DNA from: a bacterium
GTDB taxonomy: Bacteria > UBP14 > UBA6098 > JAFGQG01
NCBI GenBank assembly: GCA_016930435.1
Contig: JAFGGQ010000148.1
Coordinates: forward strand, 1 to 61,595
Reading direction: 5' to 3'
DNA length: 61,595 nt
Of this stretch, positions 52,401-59,992 are shown piece by piece (position 1 is the stretch's first letter; every line of letters starts with the position of its first letter). Both the position numbers and the translations under genes were made by a program. The notes under the pieces were generated by a model, which saw only the letters and a list, made by a program, of their open reading frames with translations, did not search any database and was not told the DNA's origin.

Positions 52401-55400
52401 TTTTGGTTCAAGCGTATTGGATACTATCGACGATAATATAACGCTGAGTATTGACCCGGGATCGGTGAATGAGATATTGCTCAGTGCGACGGACTCCACG
52501 ATAGATGCGAATGGTTACGCCACCACGGAGATTATTGCTGTCCTTCTGGATGAGTATGGAAATGGGGTTTTATCGGGCATTCCGGTAAATTTCTCCACCA
52601 GTATGGGGTCTATCGATCCCAATATCGTTTACACAAATAATAATGGCGAGGCGACCTCTATTTTGACCAGCGGGAATGTTCCCGGCCGGGCTCGGGTGAC
52701 CGTAAATTCTGGTTCTATTTACAGCCAGATAGAGATCACTTTCGATACCACGGATGTAGGTAATATTACGATAACGGCGAATCCCAGGACGCTCACTGCC
52801 GACGGGGTTTCCAATGCCGTGATCACGGTCAATGTTTATGACAGTTATGGCGCACCGGTGTCAGACCGCACGAGGGTGGACCTCAGGGTAAACCCGCCCG
52901 ACCGGGGTACCGTGATCAGTCCAAAGATGACCACAGACGGTACAGCCATTTCAGAGTATAATGCGGGGATCATTACCGGAGAGATTTGGGTGGTTGCTCA
53001 GGTAGAAACACTGCTCGACAGCGTGAGGATCCAGCAGAATCCAGGCAATCCGAATTCCATTACCCTGATACCGGACTCCGCTTCTATCCCTGCTGATGGA
53101 ATGGCTTCCACCTGGATCCATGCTACAATATTAGATGAATTTGGCAATCCGGTTCGCCCGGGAACCAGGGTTCTCTTTGAAACCGATCGGGGATCGATAA
53201 CTTCCTCCGCTATGACCGATACGTCCGGTAATGCCCAGGCCCTCCTGCAGGCAGGCATAGTACCCGGCAGAGCCATCGTGATAGGCACCTGTGGGGACGC
53301 AGTAGGATTCACCCAGGTGCTTTTCGATACCACGGTCGTTCAAAACATAATCCTAACCGCGGATACTAATTACCTGGTAACCGATGGTGTAAGTAGCATT
53401 AACCTTACGGCATACGTGATGACCTTGCGGGGCACTCCGGTATCGGATGGTACCGAGGTTAGTTTTTTTGTGGAGGGGGGTTATGGCGACCTGATGCCAA
53501 ATATTGCCTATACCGACAGCGGGTACGCTGAAGTCAAGTTGCGTTCAGACACTTCAGCGGTAGGTGGAAGGGAGGTCTATGCAGTTGCGGGTTCAGATAC
53601 CGCGACGATTACTGTCTATTTTGTTCCCGGTCCGCCCCTGGAAATCAAAGTAGTGATACTGGCTTTCCGGGATACGGTCATTATCGATGAGCTACCTGCT
53701 GACGGCGCGTCAAATGCCACGGTACAATGTACGGTCTGGGATCGCTTCGGAAATATAGTTACCCCTGGTACCCCGGTTACTTTCCAAACAGAGTTAGGTT
53801 CTATAACTCCAATTGATGTAACCGATATAACCGGCTCAGCGCAAGCGTTGTTAACCAGCGGAACTGAAACCGGATTATCACTGATAACGTTACGCAGTCA
53901 AAATGCGGTAGCCTATACCCAGATAGAATACACTGAACTGGTCGCCCATGAAATCATCTTGACCATTAATCCTCCTACTTTGCCGGCGGACGGGATCAGC
54001 TCAGCTCAAGTTATCGCCACTGTTTTTGATTCCTTGGGCATTCCGGTATCTGATGGTACCCCTATTAACTTCATACAGGATACCTCTTCGACATTTGTTA
54101 CAGGCCGGATCATCCCGGGTAGGGTACGCACCGAAGCGGGTCAGGCCCTGACTGAAATCTATTCGCCAATCGTGACCGGCACGGCCAGGGTAATAGCCAG
54201 CGCATCCGGTACCGTCGCCGATACATTCGATATGCGTTTTATCCCAGGCGATCCTGCGATTATAGTCCATGATACCACATTGGGAACCATTTTTTATGCC
54301 GATGGAGGTTCCTATGACATACGGGTCTTTGTCTATGATGCCTATTCGAATCCGGTACAACTGGGAACAGAGGTGCATTTTTCGGCTACCCGGGGAGATT
54401 TTATCGATGAGGATGTGATAGTATATACGGATTCCGGTGGAGCGATGGCTTCTATTGCCAGCAGTGAAGCCGGGATATCGGTGATCACGGTAACTTCGGG
54501 AATGGCCTCTACGGTTTTTTCAATTGATTTTATGCCTATTCAGGCCTACGTGCTATACTCAGTAGCAACTCCTTTCTCGCTCCCTGCGGATGGAATTTCC
54601 ATGTCAACTATCACTGCTACTGTTCTTGATTCCAATTATCGGCCCGTTTCGGATGGACTGCCTGTGTTCTTCAATATTTTCGGACCTGGTATATTATCGC
54701 CCCGGACAGTACTTACCGAAAATGGACTTGTTCAAAGTTATCTCACCTCCACAACTATTGCCGGAAGCACCTTAGTAGTCGTAAGTATTTCTGATAGCCT
54801 GGCGGATACCCTGACCATCACCTTCATGCCGGGGGAAGCTGCAAATCTGGAATTTGTGACTCCTATAAGGGATTTGTATGCCACCGGTATCGATACACAG
54901 ACCGTATGGGTTCATGTACGGGATGAATACGGTAATGATGTCAGGCCGGGTACACGGGTTGATTTCTCCATTTATCCGGAGGACCTGGCAACAGTGCTGC
55001 GTTATAACGCTACCAATGATTCTGGACATGCCCGTACCCTTATGACCAGCGGTACAAGGGAGGGAAGTGGCATATTATCCGCCGAATCGGGTGAGGCGAT
55101 AGGTTATGCGCTGGTCCGGTTTTTAACCTTCCCGGCAGGCTCTATAATCGTTATCACGGACTCAGTACGGTTGGTTGCTAATGGCAGAAGCAGTACCGAT
55201 ATAACCGCTACTGTGTTCGATGATACACTTGGTTTGCCTATTTCTGATGGCGCTATAGTGCGTTTTTCCGCAACCCGGGGAGCTATTAACCCGGTAATCG
55301 ATTATACAGAGGGAGGCGTTGCACGTTCCACCCTTACAAGTAATATCAGCCCCTTCGATACAGTATGGGTTTTCGCCAATATCGGCGCAGTTGAGGGATC

Positions 55401-58400
55401 TACTTCTGTGTCGTTTATTCCGGGTCCACCTCATTTCATAGAGATCTGGGCACGGGATAGCTCAATCCTGGCAAACGGAGTAGATACTACTACGATAACT
55501 GTGAGGGTCCTTGATGAATTTGGGAATCGGGTTGGACCCGGTGAGCGGATTAATTTTTCTGCGACGCTTGGAACTGTATCCCCTTCTTACGTTTATACCG
55601 ATACAAGTAGTGAGGCTTCAATAGTATTGATCAGCAGTCGGGATGCCGGATGGTCGGCTGTTAATGCTATTTCCACGGATGGCGACGGTAATGCGGCTAT
55701 CATTATACAATTTATGAGTACCGAGGTCGGGCATGTGGATCTCTCGGTTTCACCTACGCGTCTGACAGCGGATGGGTCAAGCTCAGCTATTGTCCGGGTA
55801 ACGGTTCTTGATATTGAAGATGCGCCTGTTGCCAATGGAACCCCCGTGCAGTTCAGCGGTTTGAACCTGGGCATAGTTGATCCCGTTTACACCACCACAA
55901 TGGATGGAGTAGCTACGGCTACCCTCTATGCCTTCACCGAAGTGGGCAAGGACAGTATTATCGCTTGCAGCGGGGGCATTTGCGATACTCAGCGGGTAGT
56001 TTTCGAATCTGGTGATCCGGCAGTAATCTGGCTGAGGGCGGCAAGGTCTCAGATCATCGCCAATCTTGTGGACCGGGATACCATATATGTTGTCGTTGAG
56101 GATGATTTTAATAACAGGGTGGGTCCAGGCCATATCGTAAATTTCGACCTTCTCCCGGATGACATCGGGGATATTACTCCTACTGCAGTAACTGATACCG
56201 CTGGTTCCTGTTTTGTGATGCTTCAAGCCGGGAGGAAACCGGGACTTGCTACCGTTTTAGCCTCATCAGGGTCTGCAACGGGGGTCGTTCAGGTTGAACT
56301 TCTGGCTACTATGGTGGGATCGGTTTCCCTTAATGTCCCCGATCGCTACCTGCCTGCTGACGGGGTTAGTAGTACTAACCTCATTGCCCTGGTGCTTGAT
56401 ACACTGGGCAATCCTATTACAGATGGCACCGGAGTTTATTTTATGGCTTACGGGAATCCGGCTATCCTTTACCCAACCTGGGCTTCAACTGACACCGGTT
56501 TCGCGGATGTGATTATGATGAGTTCGCACGTGGGTACTACTTTTGTTTATGCCCGTGTGGATACCGGGGGAGGATCAGGGATATTCAGTGATACGGTAGA
56601 GGTCTATTTTCACGCCGGGGATCCTGTTTCCATTACCTTTGATACTGCTGGAATAAGAATAAGCTCGGTTACGCTAATGGGCAATGGCGTTGACAGTATT
56701 GGGGTTACGGCTACGGTGAAGGATGCCTTCAGTAATCCCGCCCCGGGTGTTTACGTAACCTTTTCCCTTAGCCTTGGCCTGGTCGCGCCGATGGAGGGGA
56801 TCACCGACAGCGCAGGTCAGATCGATTTTAATATCTCTGCGCCCCGGCAGGTGGGGGTTACACAGATGAAAGCCCAGTGCGGCTCCGCTGTAGCATATCT
56901 TAGAGTAAGATTCCAGGCCCCACCGATTATGGATATCTCACTTACCGCATCTCCATCAGGATTGCCAGCGAATGGTATTGCAACTTCCCAGATTCGGGCA
57001 TTTGTCAGGGATTCTTCCGGCTACCCTATTTCCGATGGTTTAATGGTCTTCTTTACGGCGCAGTTGGGAGCAATAACCCCATTTGGTTACACCAGTTCCG
57101 GTTACGCGGATGCTATATTGATCAGTGCTGATTCAGCGGGTATTGATACTATTTCCGCAATTTGTATGGGGGAAAGCGCACTGGTAGTCGTTCGTTATGA
57201 GGCTGGTTCCCCCTCCCGTATCGAATTGTACACCTCCGCTGATACGGTTACGGTTGGCGCCAGTGAGATAGTTGCCTTTAGCGGCCAGGTACTGGATGAA
57301 GGGGATAATCCGGTAGTCGAGGGGACAATTGTCAGCCTAAGCATAAATGACCCCGACTTTGGCAGCCTTGCCGATTGGGTCGTTACTACCGACGATTCCG
57401 GCTGGTTCAGTACCGAATTCACACCCGGTCTGAAAGCCGGTTTAGCCTGGTTGAAAGCCAGTTCTTCAGGTATCCGGGACAGCATCAATATAATTTTATT
57501 TGCCCGTAGCCCAAATACTATGGAAATTGAGGTGTCCGATACTTTCATATATGTTATTGAATCAGGAGAGGTTGACCAGTCCGTTTTAATGGTCAGGGTT
57601 TACGATATTTACAATAATTACGTGGCGGACAGCACCAAGGTATGGTTTGAATTGGTGAATTATCCGGGGACCACTCCGACTCAAAGGCCTTCTTTCCAAC
57701 CCTCTAATCCTTTAAATCCGTTGGAATCGGACACTGTTTACATCCTGAATGGACGTGCTTCCGCTACTCTGAGAGCAGGTACCCACTCGGGTACAGTTAG
57801 GATCGATGCCCATACTTCAAGCATTTCCACTCGGGCTCCACGTATTGTGATCAGCAGCGGACTACCCTATACAATCTCTCTATCCCGGGCTGAATGCAAT
57901 GTTCGGGGTTGGGATATCGATGGGGTTCCAAACCAGATCACTGCGATAGTATCGGATACCTTTGCAAACCCTGTTGCGCCGGGTACCGCAGTATGGTTCA
58001 CCACTACCGAAGGAGTAGTGGTTGGGAATGCTACCACTGACGATTCCGGCTTTGCTTTTACCACCTGGTACAGCTCGGAACCCCGGGATAGTGGTTGGGC
58101 ATGTGTCATTGGCGAGAGCCGCGGTGCGGGTGGCCATGTAGCCATCGATACGACTTGTTTCTTCAACTCCGGACCAATATATAATTTGTCTGTCGTTGTA
58201 ACCCCTTCAAATGTCCTTGCTGATGGGATATCTGAAGCAGAAGTATATGTTGAAGTTCAGGATATTAATGGGAACCCGGTTATCGATGACTTTAGTATTA
58301 CCTTAGAGGCTGAAAAAGGCGATGTTACAAATGTAATAACTACGGTGAACGAGTGTTTTGGGAGTTATGCCGTAGGGACATATACCAGTACAACAGTGGA

Positions 58401-58920
58401 AGTTGATAGCGGATGTTCATTGCCATTGGTATATAGGGACGTAATTCGGGCAAGGGCGGGAATCGTTACGGGAAGCGCAACGGTGAATCTGTTAAACGGT
58501 CCCGCTTCCGAGACCAATTCCAGTATCAGCGCTCCGACCAGGGTGCCTTATGGAGCGACGGTTCCGGTTAGTACCAATATAGAGGACATTTTCGGTAATC
58601 CCATTTGCGGTGAGAACCTTACTTATAGCAGCAGTTACGGGACCATCTTACCCTTAAACAGCATTACTGATAATATAGGCCGGTCCTTCGTGAGTTATAC
58701 CGCGCCGGCGGTTCCCGCGGATAGCGCGGAACATATATCCGTTATTTCGGTAAGTTTCACCGGCGGGGTGTTATTCACCGAGATCACCTTGGTCATGGGC
58801 AAAGTGCTGCCGGAGGGGGCGTTGGATTTCGTCCCTAATGAAGGTCAGCGGGAACCCTCAAATATTCCGTTACTGCCTCTTAAGGAAGAAAAATACTTGG
58901 ACCCTCTGCTAAAAGAATAG
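43429..58920 (+). CDS. Giant Ig-like (Big_1/invasin-type) repeat surface protein, 5163 residues
   Basis: ATG follows GGGAG by 8 bases. The N-terminus (a Lys/Arg leader, then a hydrophobic helix, then ASVWIAC) looks like an export signal with a possible lipidation Cys27; Trp at -3 is atypical, so a lipoprotein is only likely. By my reading about 50 Ig-like domains of about 100 residues follow. Domains 1-3 (residues 40-345) are one sub-type. Domains 5-46 (451-4697) alternate strictly. Type A has (D/N)GTPV, an AYT-type strand and an ending such as FIPGPPA. Type B has DEYGNPV, RPG- or SGV-type loops, an LG(S/T)I strand and no PGPPA ending. Domains 47-50 diverge. A short charged tail ends KYLDPLLKE; no sorting domain is seen. 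Composition is Asp/Thr/Ser-rich and Lys-poor. It is probably a long rod-like adhesin or surface fibre. Confidence 0.9.
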   Translation: MINHKRINFLIVVLLSVALLASVWIACQKTGNMSPYSPELQSVVDSMWASPLEINVGSSSDIYARVVNENTGNTQSNVEVNFTCDSGYVSPSNSRTNANGIARVRYTYAGYDSARFNANIVGGVYGREDATTIVKVYPADYPITTVEIESIYADPSQINAGEQSKIYVKIVEEATGDPVEGITINFSVSSFPPFGGLSPEYVNTDSNGWCHTTYSTDISDTARFVDIKAEVAGLFKTVRILVYETDYLPVEIDTIYAVPSEIVAGDNCEVYVVIVDEDTREPYPNARVSFSRDFGTLSPSSDLSDADGIAHTTLSTPNSTVEVIAHVTALISGLQRSVSILVHETGFIPAGYLTLRVVNDSMEALPAGDSILVEARLENIHHSPLQGETINFSSPDITIITVNSGITNSMGKAWAYFPNSGDTVTALAIARYDTLADTVTVHFVEPAPPPVTDIVITTDSTRMTANGVSYTQVRAIVYTGEGLARDSTLINFYASAGRLLRITTSRAKGTNAPGIEALRSPFRKNDQPSKPQYSFTATLDDFISEYTVGGVAQVYLRSTTTVDTSILTASKDGVVDSTRVLFVPGPPDNIELLPAEMQMTADGRDTMTVKAFLTDAYGNSVISGYNVEFEILEGLGCSFIPSAFINTDITGMAKVLLRSGNISGYATLRASYGVIYDQVVIFIASSVPYTIYLQSSPPFLTADGVSYSNLQAQVLDESSLPVTDGVPIMFYSTEGVLMSASRGLARPRSEREKIPFDPSYQTLAALDSSAFIAYTTGGIATLRLMSSTESCTAMVVSYAETSRVMVAADTIYVPFQPGSPDDITLFASKDTLTANEDDTCIVTALVVDGFDNPVEDDYLVNFTVTSGRIVSSAYTDENGRARVILTSSLDVGSQTIEATCAGAMAHRNLYYQYNLPSEINLSLSALRIVANGTSRDTITAEIFDSDRNHISNGTDVQFRSMLGSLEMARSFARRSKSRTIMEPLLDNIIVESEGGYAQAVLISPTTAGIDTVIVTVSVDTVSVVDTILVEYIPGAPGRLVVSADPDTIFADNTATSTITIQVFDEFDNRVGRDIAVNVNTTLGTVYPGVAYTTTGGVATATLRSGYEPGVATVEASIGGIRQQTQVFFIESAPAIIILTTDQNYVQIGNTLGLNALALDATGHIVSDGMPINFSSVLGFTEPPIAFTFSGVATSILHPQTDAGWDTVIAYSGDVADTALVQIKAGLCQYIELSANPDTIAADGRSRSTITARCRDEYGNIVGVGRMVSFSTSLGTITSTVSTDSLGIAQALLTSAPDIGTAQVRAICESGSQIVEVEFVATEAAFISVSANPSKIVADEDSFSTIRALVLNDRAEPVADGTIVIFHSYHATTGLPFGSIDSLTSTTGGIATSLLYAENITGDAVVVASVMGLSDSVIVEFIPGPAARIDIEAVPDTIPADGVTLAEISATLFDIHNNRLPEGKAVNFQTTLGAVNRSFSRTDSTGTARVNLRSSTVSGEAIVTASSGGVENDVVVFFSPLEVVTLFLTADSLSLVADGRASTVIRALALDSWSNPVSDNTPIIFSTSLGNIVPGVAYTEDGYAFTTLISGDSPGTAMVIGNAGGGVMDTVYVNFVTGPPATIDLIAVPNVLPADGDTTALVYAAVMDASGNPVRPGFIINFSTTLGSIDTFAITDTLGEAAVTFYAGITPGNALVIATAGEAVGQTQITLTNTEAGEIIMTIDPGEIVADAHSTGTITGQVLNTVGFPVTDGTPVIFSVVPDSLGRVSPRTAYTLGGQFTATFTSRTYTGSAYIFANVGSALDSVLVDLIPGPADYIILEADTYEIPADSSSFASITGTVYDRYGNTVRSGVPVSFSTNLGELVPASEETDSRGQISFILRSGYEPGVARVRAQYGSARGEIEIVITSTTARSITLTATPNQITADGFSTSTLEALVLDSLGNFVSDGTPVRFSSLPGTAFVRIDSLTFDTTYILDTLGAVIPTISYTELGVATAIFRAGTIPGNARVQASIDSIYDRATIRLKPGPVAAIIVTAEPETIAANGLETSVITAWLYDEFDNPVSSGIGVTFVTSMGNINPTSTLTNSLGRAYTILTSTDEPGIAFVTVSSGGFSEIVEVVFKAPIVNDIILTAYPNRIQIGEDEVIQLSALVVDFAGRPIYDGVLVNFSSAIGNLTPPTATTSGGVAQTDLLAGIRAGTDTVIATADGISDTITVRFLAGLTSYLILTPEDSIIAANGRARTNIIAELRDEYNNLVGVGRSVAFSTDLGTITTPAYTDSMGIAIAVLTSAEEIGVASIEASCELAIGRTTVEFVDIDVAYLLVRATPRDIVGNGIATSTISAKALNSLGNPVADGTVIYFESFDSTGASFGEIEVMGITSGGTGTATVELVSAESLGRCFVRAYLMGFADTTYVDFIAGPVATIDVYADPASIFANGYRTSQITAFLYDDYGNPIPDGQEVTFETDLGSIYPGLSYTVAGSVQATLVSADSAGIAHVLVRSGDVVGFTSVVFVFVPVGNLFIYSDSVSLVANGFSTTQIYALVTDDSGRAITNGTPIYFDSNIGLVIPGVSYTNDGQAISVLRSTTHSGDTCWVRVDAGVLLDSIDIPFVAGPPAKVNLTAIPTSIPANGDTFSEIEAFITDINDNPIGGGYIVRFSSSLGSIDTMGITDDSSRAYVILRAGITPGTALVLASIEGALGQVRVNFTDSTTVEQLLLFADPREIVADGRSTSLISGFVYNDLGNPIADGSPIELWVSQDSMATISPRTVYTDSGAFSATLMAGIHAGNVAVIALAAPVQETTYVGLQPGEPDSIEVWATDNDTIIPADSFTAVQINARIYDRYGNPLRSGVDVNFETLIGIMDPISTRTNSNGIAYSYLMSGFQPGRTTVRVTSGDGVGEIDILFTNTEVFTVSLTADPMILAADGFSTSSITAYVMDSLGNAVSNRTPVFFTDTPDSLGNLIPNIGFTEGGEVNIIYRVGTDRGDVVVRAYTFGSSVLDTIDDNITLSIDPGSVNEILLSATDSTIDANGYATTEIIAVLLDEYGNGVLSGIPVNFSTSMGSIDPNIVYTNNNGEATSILTSGNVPGRARVTVNSGSIYSQIEITFDTTDVGNITITANPRTLTADGVSNAVITVNVYDSYGAPVSDRTRVDLRVNPPDRGTVISPKMTTDGTAISEYNAGIITGEIWVVAQVETLLDSVRIQQNPGNPNSITLIPDSASIPADGMASTWIHATILDEFGNPVRPGTRVLFETDRGSITSSAMTDTSGNAQALLQAGIVPGRAIVIGTCGDAVGFTQVLFDTTVVQNIILTADTNYLVTDGVSSINLTAYVMTLRGTPVSDGTEVSFFVEGGYGDLMPNIAYTDSGYAEVKLRSDTSAVGGREVYAVAGSDTATITVYFVPGPPLEIKVVILAFRDTVIIDELPADGASNATVQCTVWDRFGNIVTPGTPVTFQTELGSITPIDVTDITGSAQALLTSGTETGLSLITLRSQNAVAYTQIEYTELVAHEIILTINPPTLPADGISSAQVIATVFDSLGIPVSDGTPINFIQDTSSTFVTGRIIPGRVRTEAGQALTEIYSPIVTGTARVIASASGTVADTFDMRFIPGDPAIIVHDTTLGTIFYADGGSYDIRVFVYDAYSNPVQLGTEVHFSATRGDFIDEDVIVYTDSGGAMASIASSEAGISVITVTSGMASTVFSIDFMPIQAYVLYSVATPFSLPADGISMSTITATVLDSNYRPVSDGLPVFFNIFGPGILSPRTVLTENGLVQSYLTSTTIAGSTLVVVSISDSLADTLTITFMPGEAANLEFVTPIRDLYATGIDTQTVWVHVRDEYGNDVRPGTRVDFSIYPEDLATVLRYNATNDSGHARTLMTSGTREGSGILSAESGEAIGYALVRFLTFPAGSIIVITDSVRLVANGRSSTDITATVFDDTLGLPISDGAIVRFSATRGAINPVIDYTEGGVARSTLTSNISPFDTVWVFANIGAVEGSTSVSFIPGPPHFIEIWARDSSILANGVDTTTITVRVLDEFGNRVGPGERINFSATLGTVSPSYVYTDTSSEASIVLISSRDAGWSAVNAISTDGDGNAAIIIQFMSTEVGHVDLSVSPTRLTADGSSSAIVRVTVLDIEDAPVANGTPVQFSGLNLGIVDPVYTTTMDGVATATLYAFTEVGKDSIIACSGGICDTQRVVFESGDPAVIWLRAARSQIIANLVDRDTIYVVVEDDFNNRVGPGHIVNFDLLPDDIGDITPTAVTDTAGSCFVMLQAGRKPGLATVLASSGSATGVVQVELLATMVGSVSLNVPDRYLPADGVSSTNLIALVLDTLGNPITDGTGVYFMAYGNPAILYPTWASTDTGFADVIMMSSHVGTTFVYARVDTGGGSGIFSDTVEVYFHAGDPVSITFDTAGIRISSVTLMGNGVDSIGVTATVKDAFSNPAPGVYVTFSLSLGLVAPMEGITDSAGQIDFNISAPRQVGVTQMKAQCGSAVAYLRVRFQAPPIMDISLTASPSGLPANGIATSQIRAFVRDSSGYPISDGLMVFFTAQLGAITPFGYTSSGYADAILISADSAGIDTISAICMGESALVVVRYEAGSPSRIELYTSADTVTVGASEIVAFSGQVLDEGDNPVVEGTIVSLSINDPDFGSLADWVVTTDDSGWFSTEFTPGLKAGLAWLKASSSGIRDSINIILFARSPNTMEIEVSDTFIYVIESGEVDQSVLMVRVYDIYNNYVADSTKVWFELVNYPGTTPTQRPSFQPSNPLNPLESDTVYILNGRASATLRAGTHSGTVRIDAHTSSISTRAPRIVISSGLPYTISLSRAECNVRGWDIDGVPNQITAIVSDTFANPVAPGTAVWFTTTEGVVVGNATTDDSGFAFTTWYSSEPRDSGWACVIGESRGAGGHVAIDTTCFFNSGPIYNLSVVVTPSNVLADGISEAEVYVEVQDINGNPVIDDFSITLEAEKGDVTNVITTVNECFGSYAVGTYTSTTVEVDSGCSLPLVYRDVIRARAGIVTGSATVNLLNGPASETNSSISAPTRVPYGATVPVSTNIEDIFGNPICGENLTYSSSYGTILPLNSITDNIGRSFVSYTAPAVPADSAEHISVISVSFTGGVLFTEITLVMGKVLPEGALDFVPNEGQREPSNIPLLPLKEEKYLDPLLKE
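44779..57519 (+). repeat. 21 tandem two-domain (A-B) repeats inside the giant Ig gene
   Basis: Protein-level repeats of about 202 residues (about 606 bp). Every odd-numbered domain from 5 to 45 ends in a Pro-Gly linker or a close variant (VPGPPDN, IPGAPGR, IPGPAAR, IAGPVAT, QPGEPDS, MPGEAAN, HAGDPVS). Every even one ends without it (VATEAAF, TNTEAGE, KAPIVND, DTTDVGN, LATMVGS). DNA copies are well diverged, so the order is old and maintained. Confidence 0.8.
46831..52764 (+). repeat. Ten-domain block duplication (46831-49809 and 49810-52764)
   Basis: Domain n of the first block matches domain n+10 of the second by idiosyncratic residues. 11/21 share an (V/I)QIG opening and no ADG. 12/22 share GVGR plus a Cys in the last strands. 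13/23 share ADGT(I/V) with M-G-(L/F)-(S/A)-D. 15/25 share PGV(A/S)YT and SLVA(D/N)G. 16/26 share LGSIDT and AGITPG. 17/27 share SPRT. 18/28 share YDRYGN and RSGV. 19/29 share ADGFSTS and DSLGN. 20/30 share TSMG. The lengths are 993 and 985 codons. Confidence 0.78.
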
Positions 58921-59209
58921 GAATTGATTATAAACTAAAAAAATAAGGTTGTATAAACTAAGGCAGGTAATATTTTGGAAGCTAAACGGAGCTGATTTGG
59001 AATTTAGACCTGCTGTTTGACCCGTAAGATGAAGTTTTTAATGTTGAATAGGAAAGTTTAATTAACTGAGAAACATTCCAAAATGAATATTTTAACTTGT
59101 TCTTTGGGAGTAAAGTATAAAACATTGATAATCTAATTTCATAAAAACAAATGAGTTACTTAAATAGCAGAAGTCTAAAGAGGTTATCCTTATGATAAGG
59201 AGTTATGAT

Positions 59210-59992
59210 ATGTGGCGGCTTATCCTGGTTTTTAGTATATTAGTATCATTGGGAGTATCATCCACCTGGGGATATTCGCTTGCTAATCCCTCTCCTTCAA
59301 TGCTGGGAGGCAAACTACGGATTTCAGCGGATTATACTATTGCTCGCCGGGTGATCACCAGCGATTCCGGTCCCGATTTTAAGGTGGTTTCCAATCGATT
59401 ATTGTTGAAGCCCAGCTACAGTCCTCTCTCCGGTTGGGAGCTGTTTGGATTACTGGGATCGGCTGACCTTAATTTCAAATCCCCGGATCCTATTTACCTG
59501 GACAATTATGATGGGACCTGGGAGCTGGCCTTTGGTTTTGGCAGCAAAATACAATATTACAATGTTGCTCTGGATGCTAATGAGGAGTTTATTATCCGGT
59601 TCTACGCCACAGGTCTGTTCTTTTCACATTTCTCCAGGGGCGAAATAGATGAGGCAAGCATCTGGTTGTGGAAATCAAACTACCGCTGGCAGGAATATAT
59701 GATAGGAGCCTACTGGTCTATGCAATATAATAGACTGATTCCTTACCTGGGATTGGAGTGGTATTACATTAACGGAAGGGTTGACCGGGGTGCTTACCGT
59801 ATGGATAATACCAGCCAGAAGTATAACAAGTTTTTTGACCAAACCGCATATTTTGCGGATCCCACTCAATTCCCCAAACCGGTGATCGGGATCGATTACA
59901 TGCTTCCGGCTAAAATAATTCTCTCATTAGAGATAGTACCCTGGGTAAGGGATCAGACTACGGTTACAGTGGGAATTAGCCAGGCGCAGTAG
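59210..59992 (+). CDS. Secreted, probably outer-membrane beta-barrel protein
   Basis: The protein has 260 residues from ATG 59210, preceded by AAGGAG at 7 bases; an ATG at 59192 lies upstream of that site and is less likely. The signal peptide is at about 1-21 (to STWGYS). The rest is rich in amphipathic, aromatic-bounded strands (ELFGLLGSADLNF, WELAFGFGSKIQYYNV, EFIIRFYATGLFFSHF, RLIPYLGLEWYYINGRV, TTVTVGISQAQ), typical of a small porin-like barrel. No specific family is recognised. The upstream 289 bases after the giant gene (58921-59209) are AT-rich and hold no gene or clear promoter that I can see. Its TAG stop is directly followed by the ATG of the next gene, so the two are translationally linked. 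Confidence 0.72.
   Translation: MWRLILVFSILVSLGVSSTWGYSLANPSPSMLGGKLRISADYTIARRVITSDSGPDFKVVSNRLLLKPSYSPLSGWELFGLLGSADLNFKSPDPIYLDNYDGTWELAFGFGSKIQYYNVALDANEEFIIRFYATGLFFSHFSRGEIDEASIWLWKSNYRWQEYMIGAYWSMQYNRLIPYLGLEWYYINGRVDRGAYRMDNTSQKYNKFFDQTAYFADPTQFPKPVIGIDYMLPAKIILSLEIVPWVRDQTTVTVGISQAQ

Noticed and set aside
43549-58805. CRISPR-like or simple tandem DNA repeat
   Set aside because: The periodicity is at protein level with strongly diverged DNA and no constant repeat plus variable spacer structure.
59192-59209. First ATG of the barrel gene
   Set aside because: AAGGAG lies after it and 7 bases before the second ATG (59210), which also gives a cleaner signal peptide.
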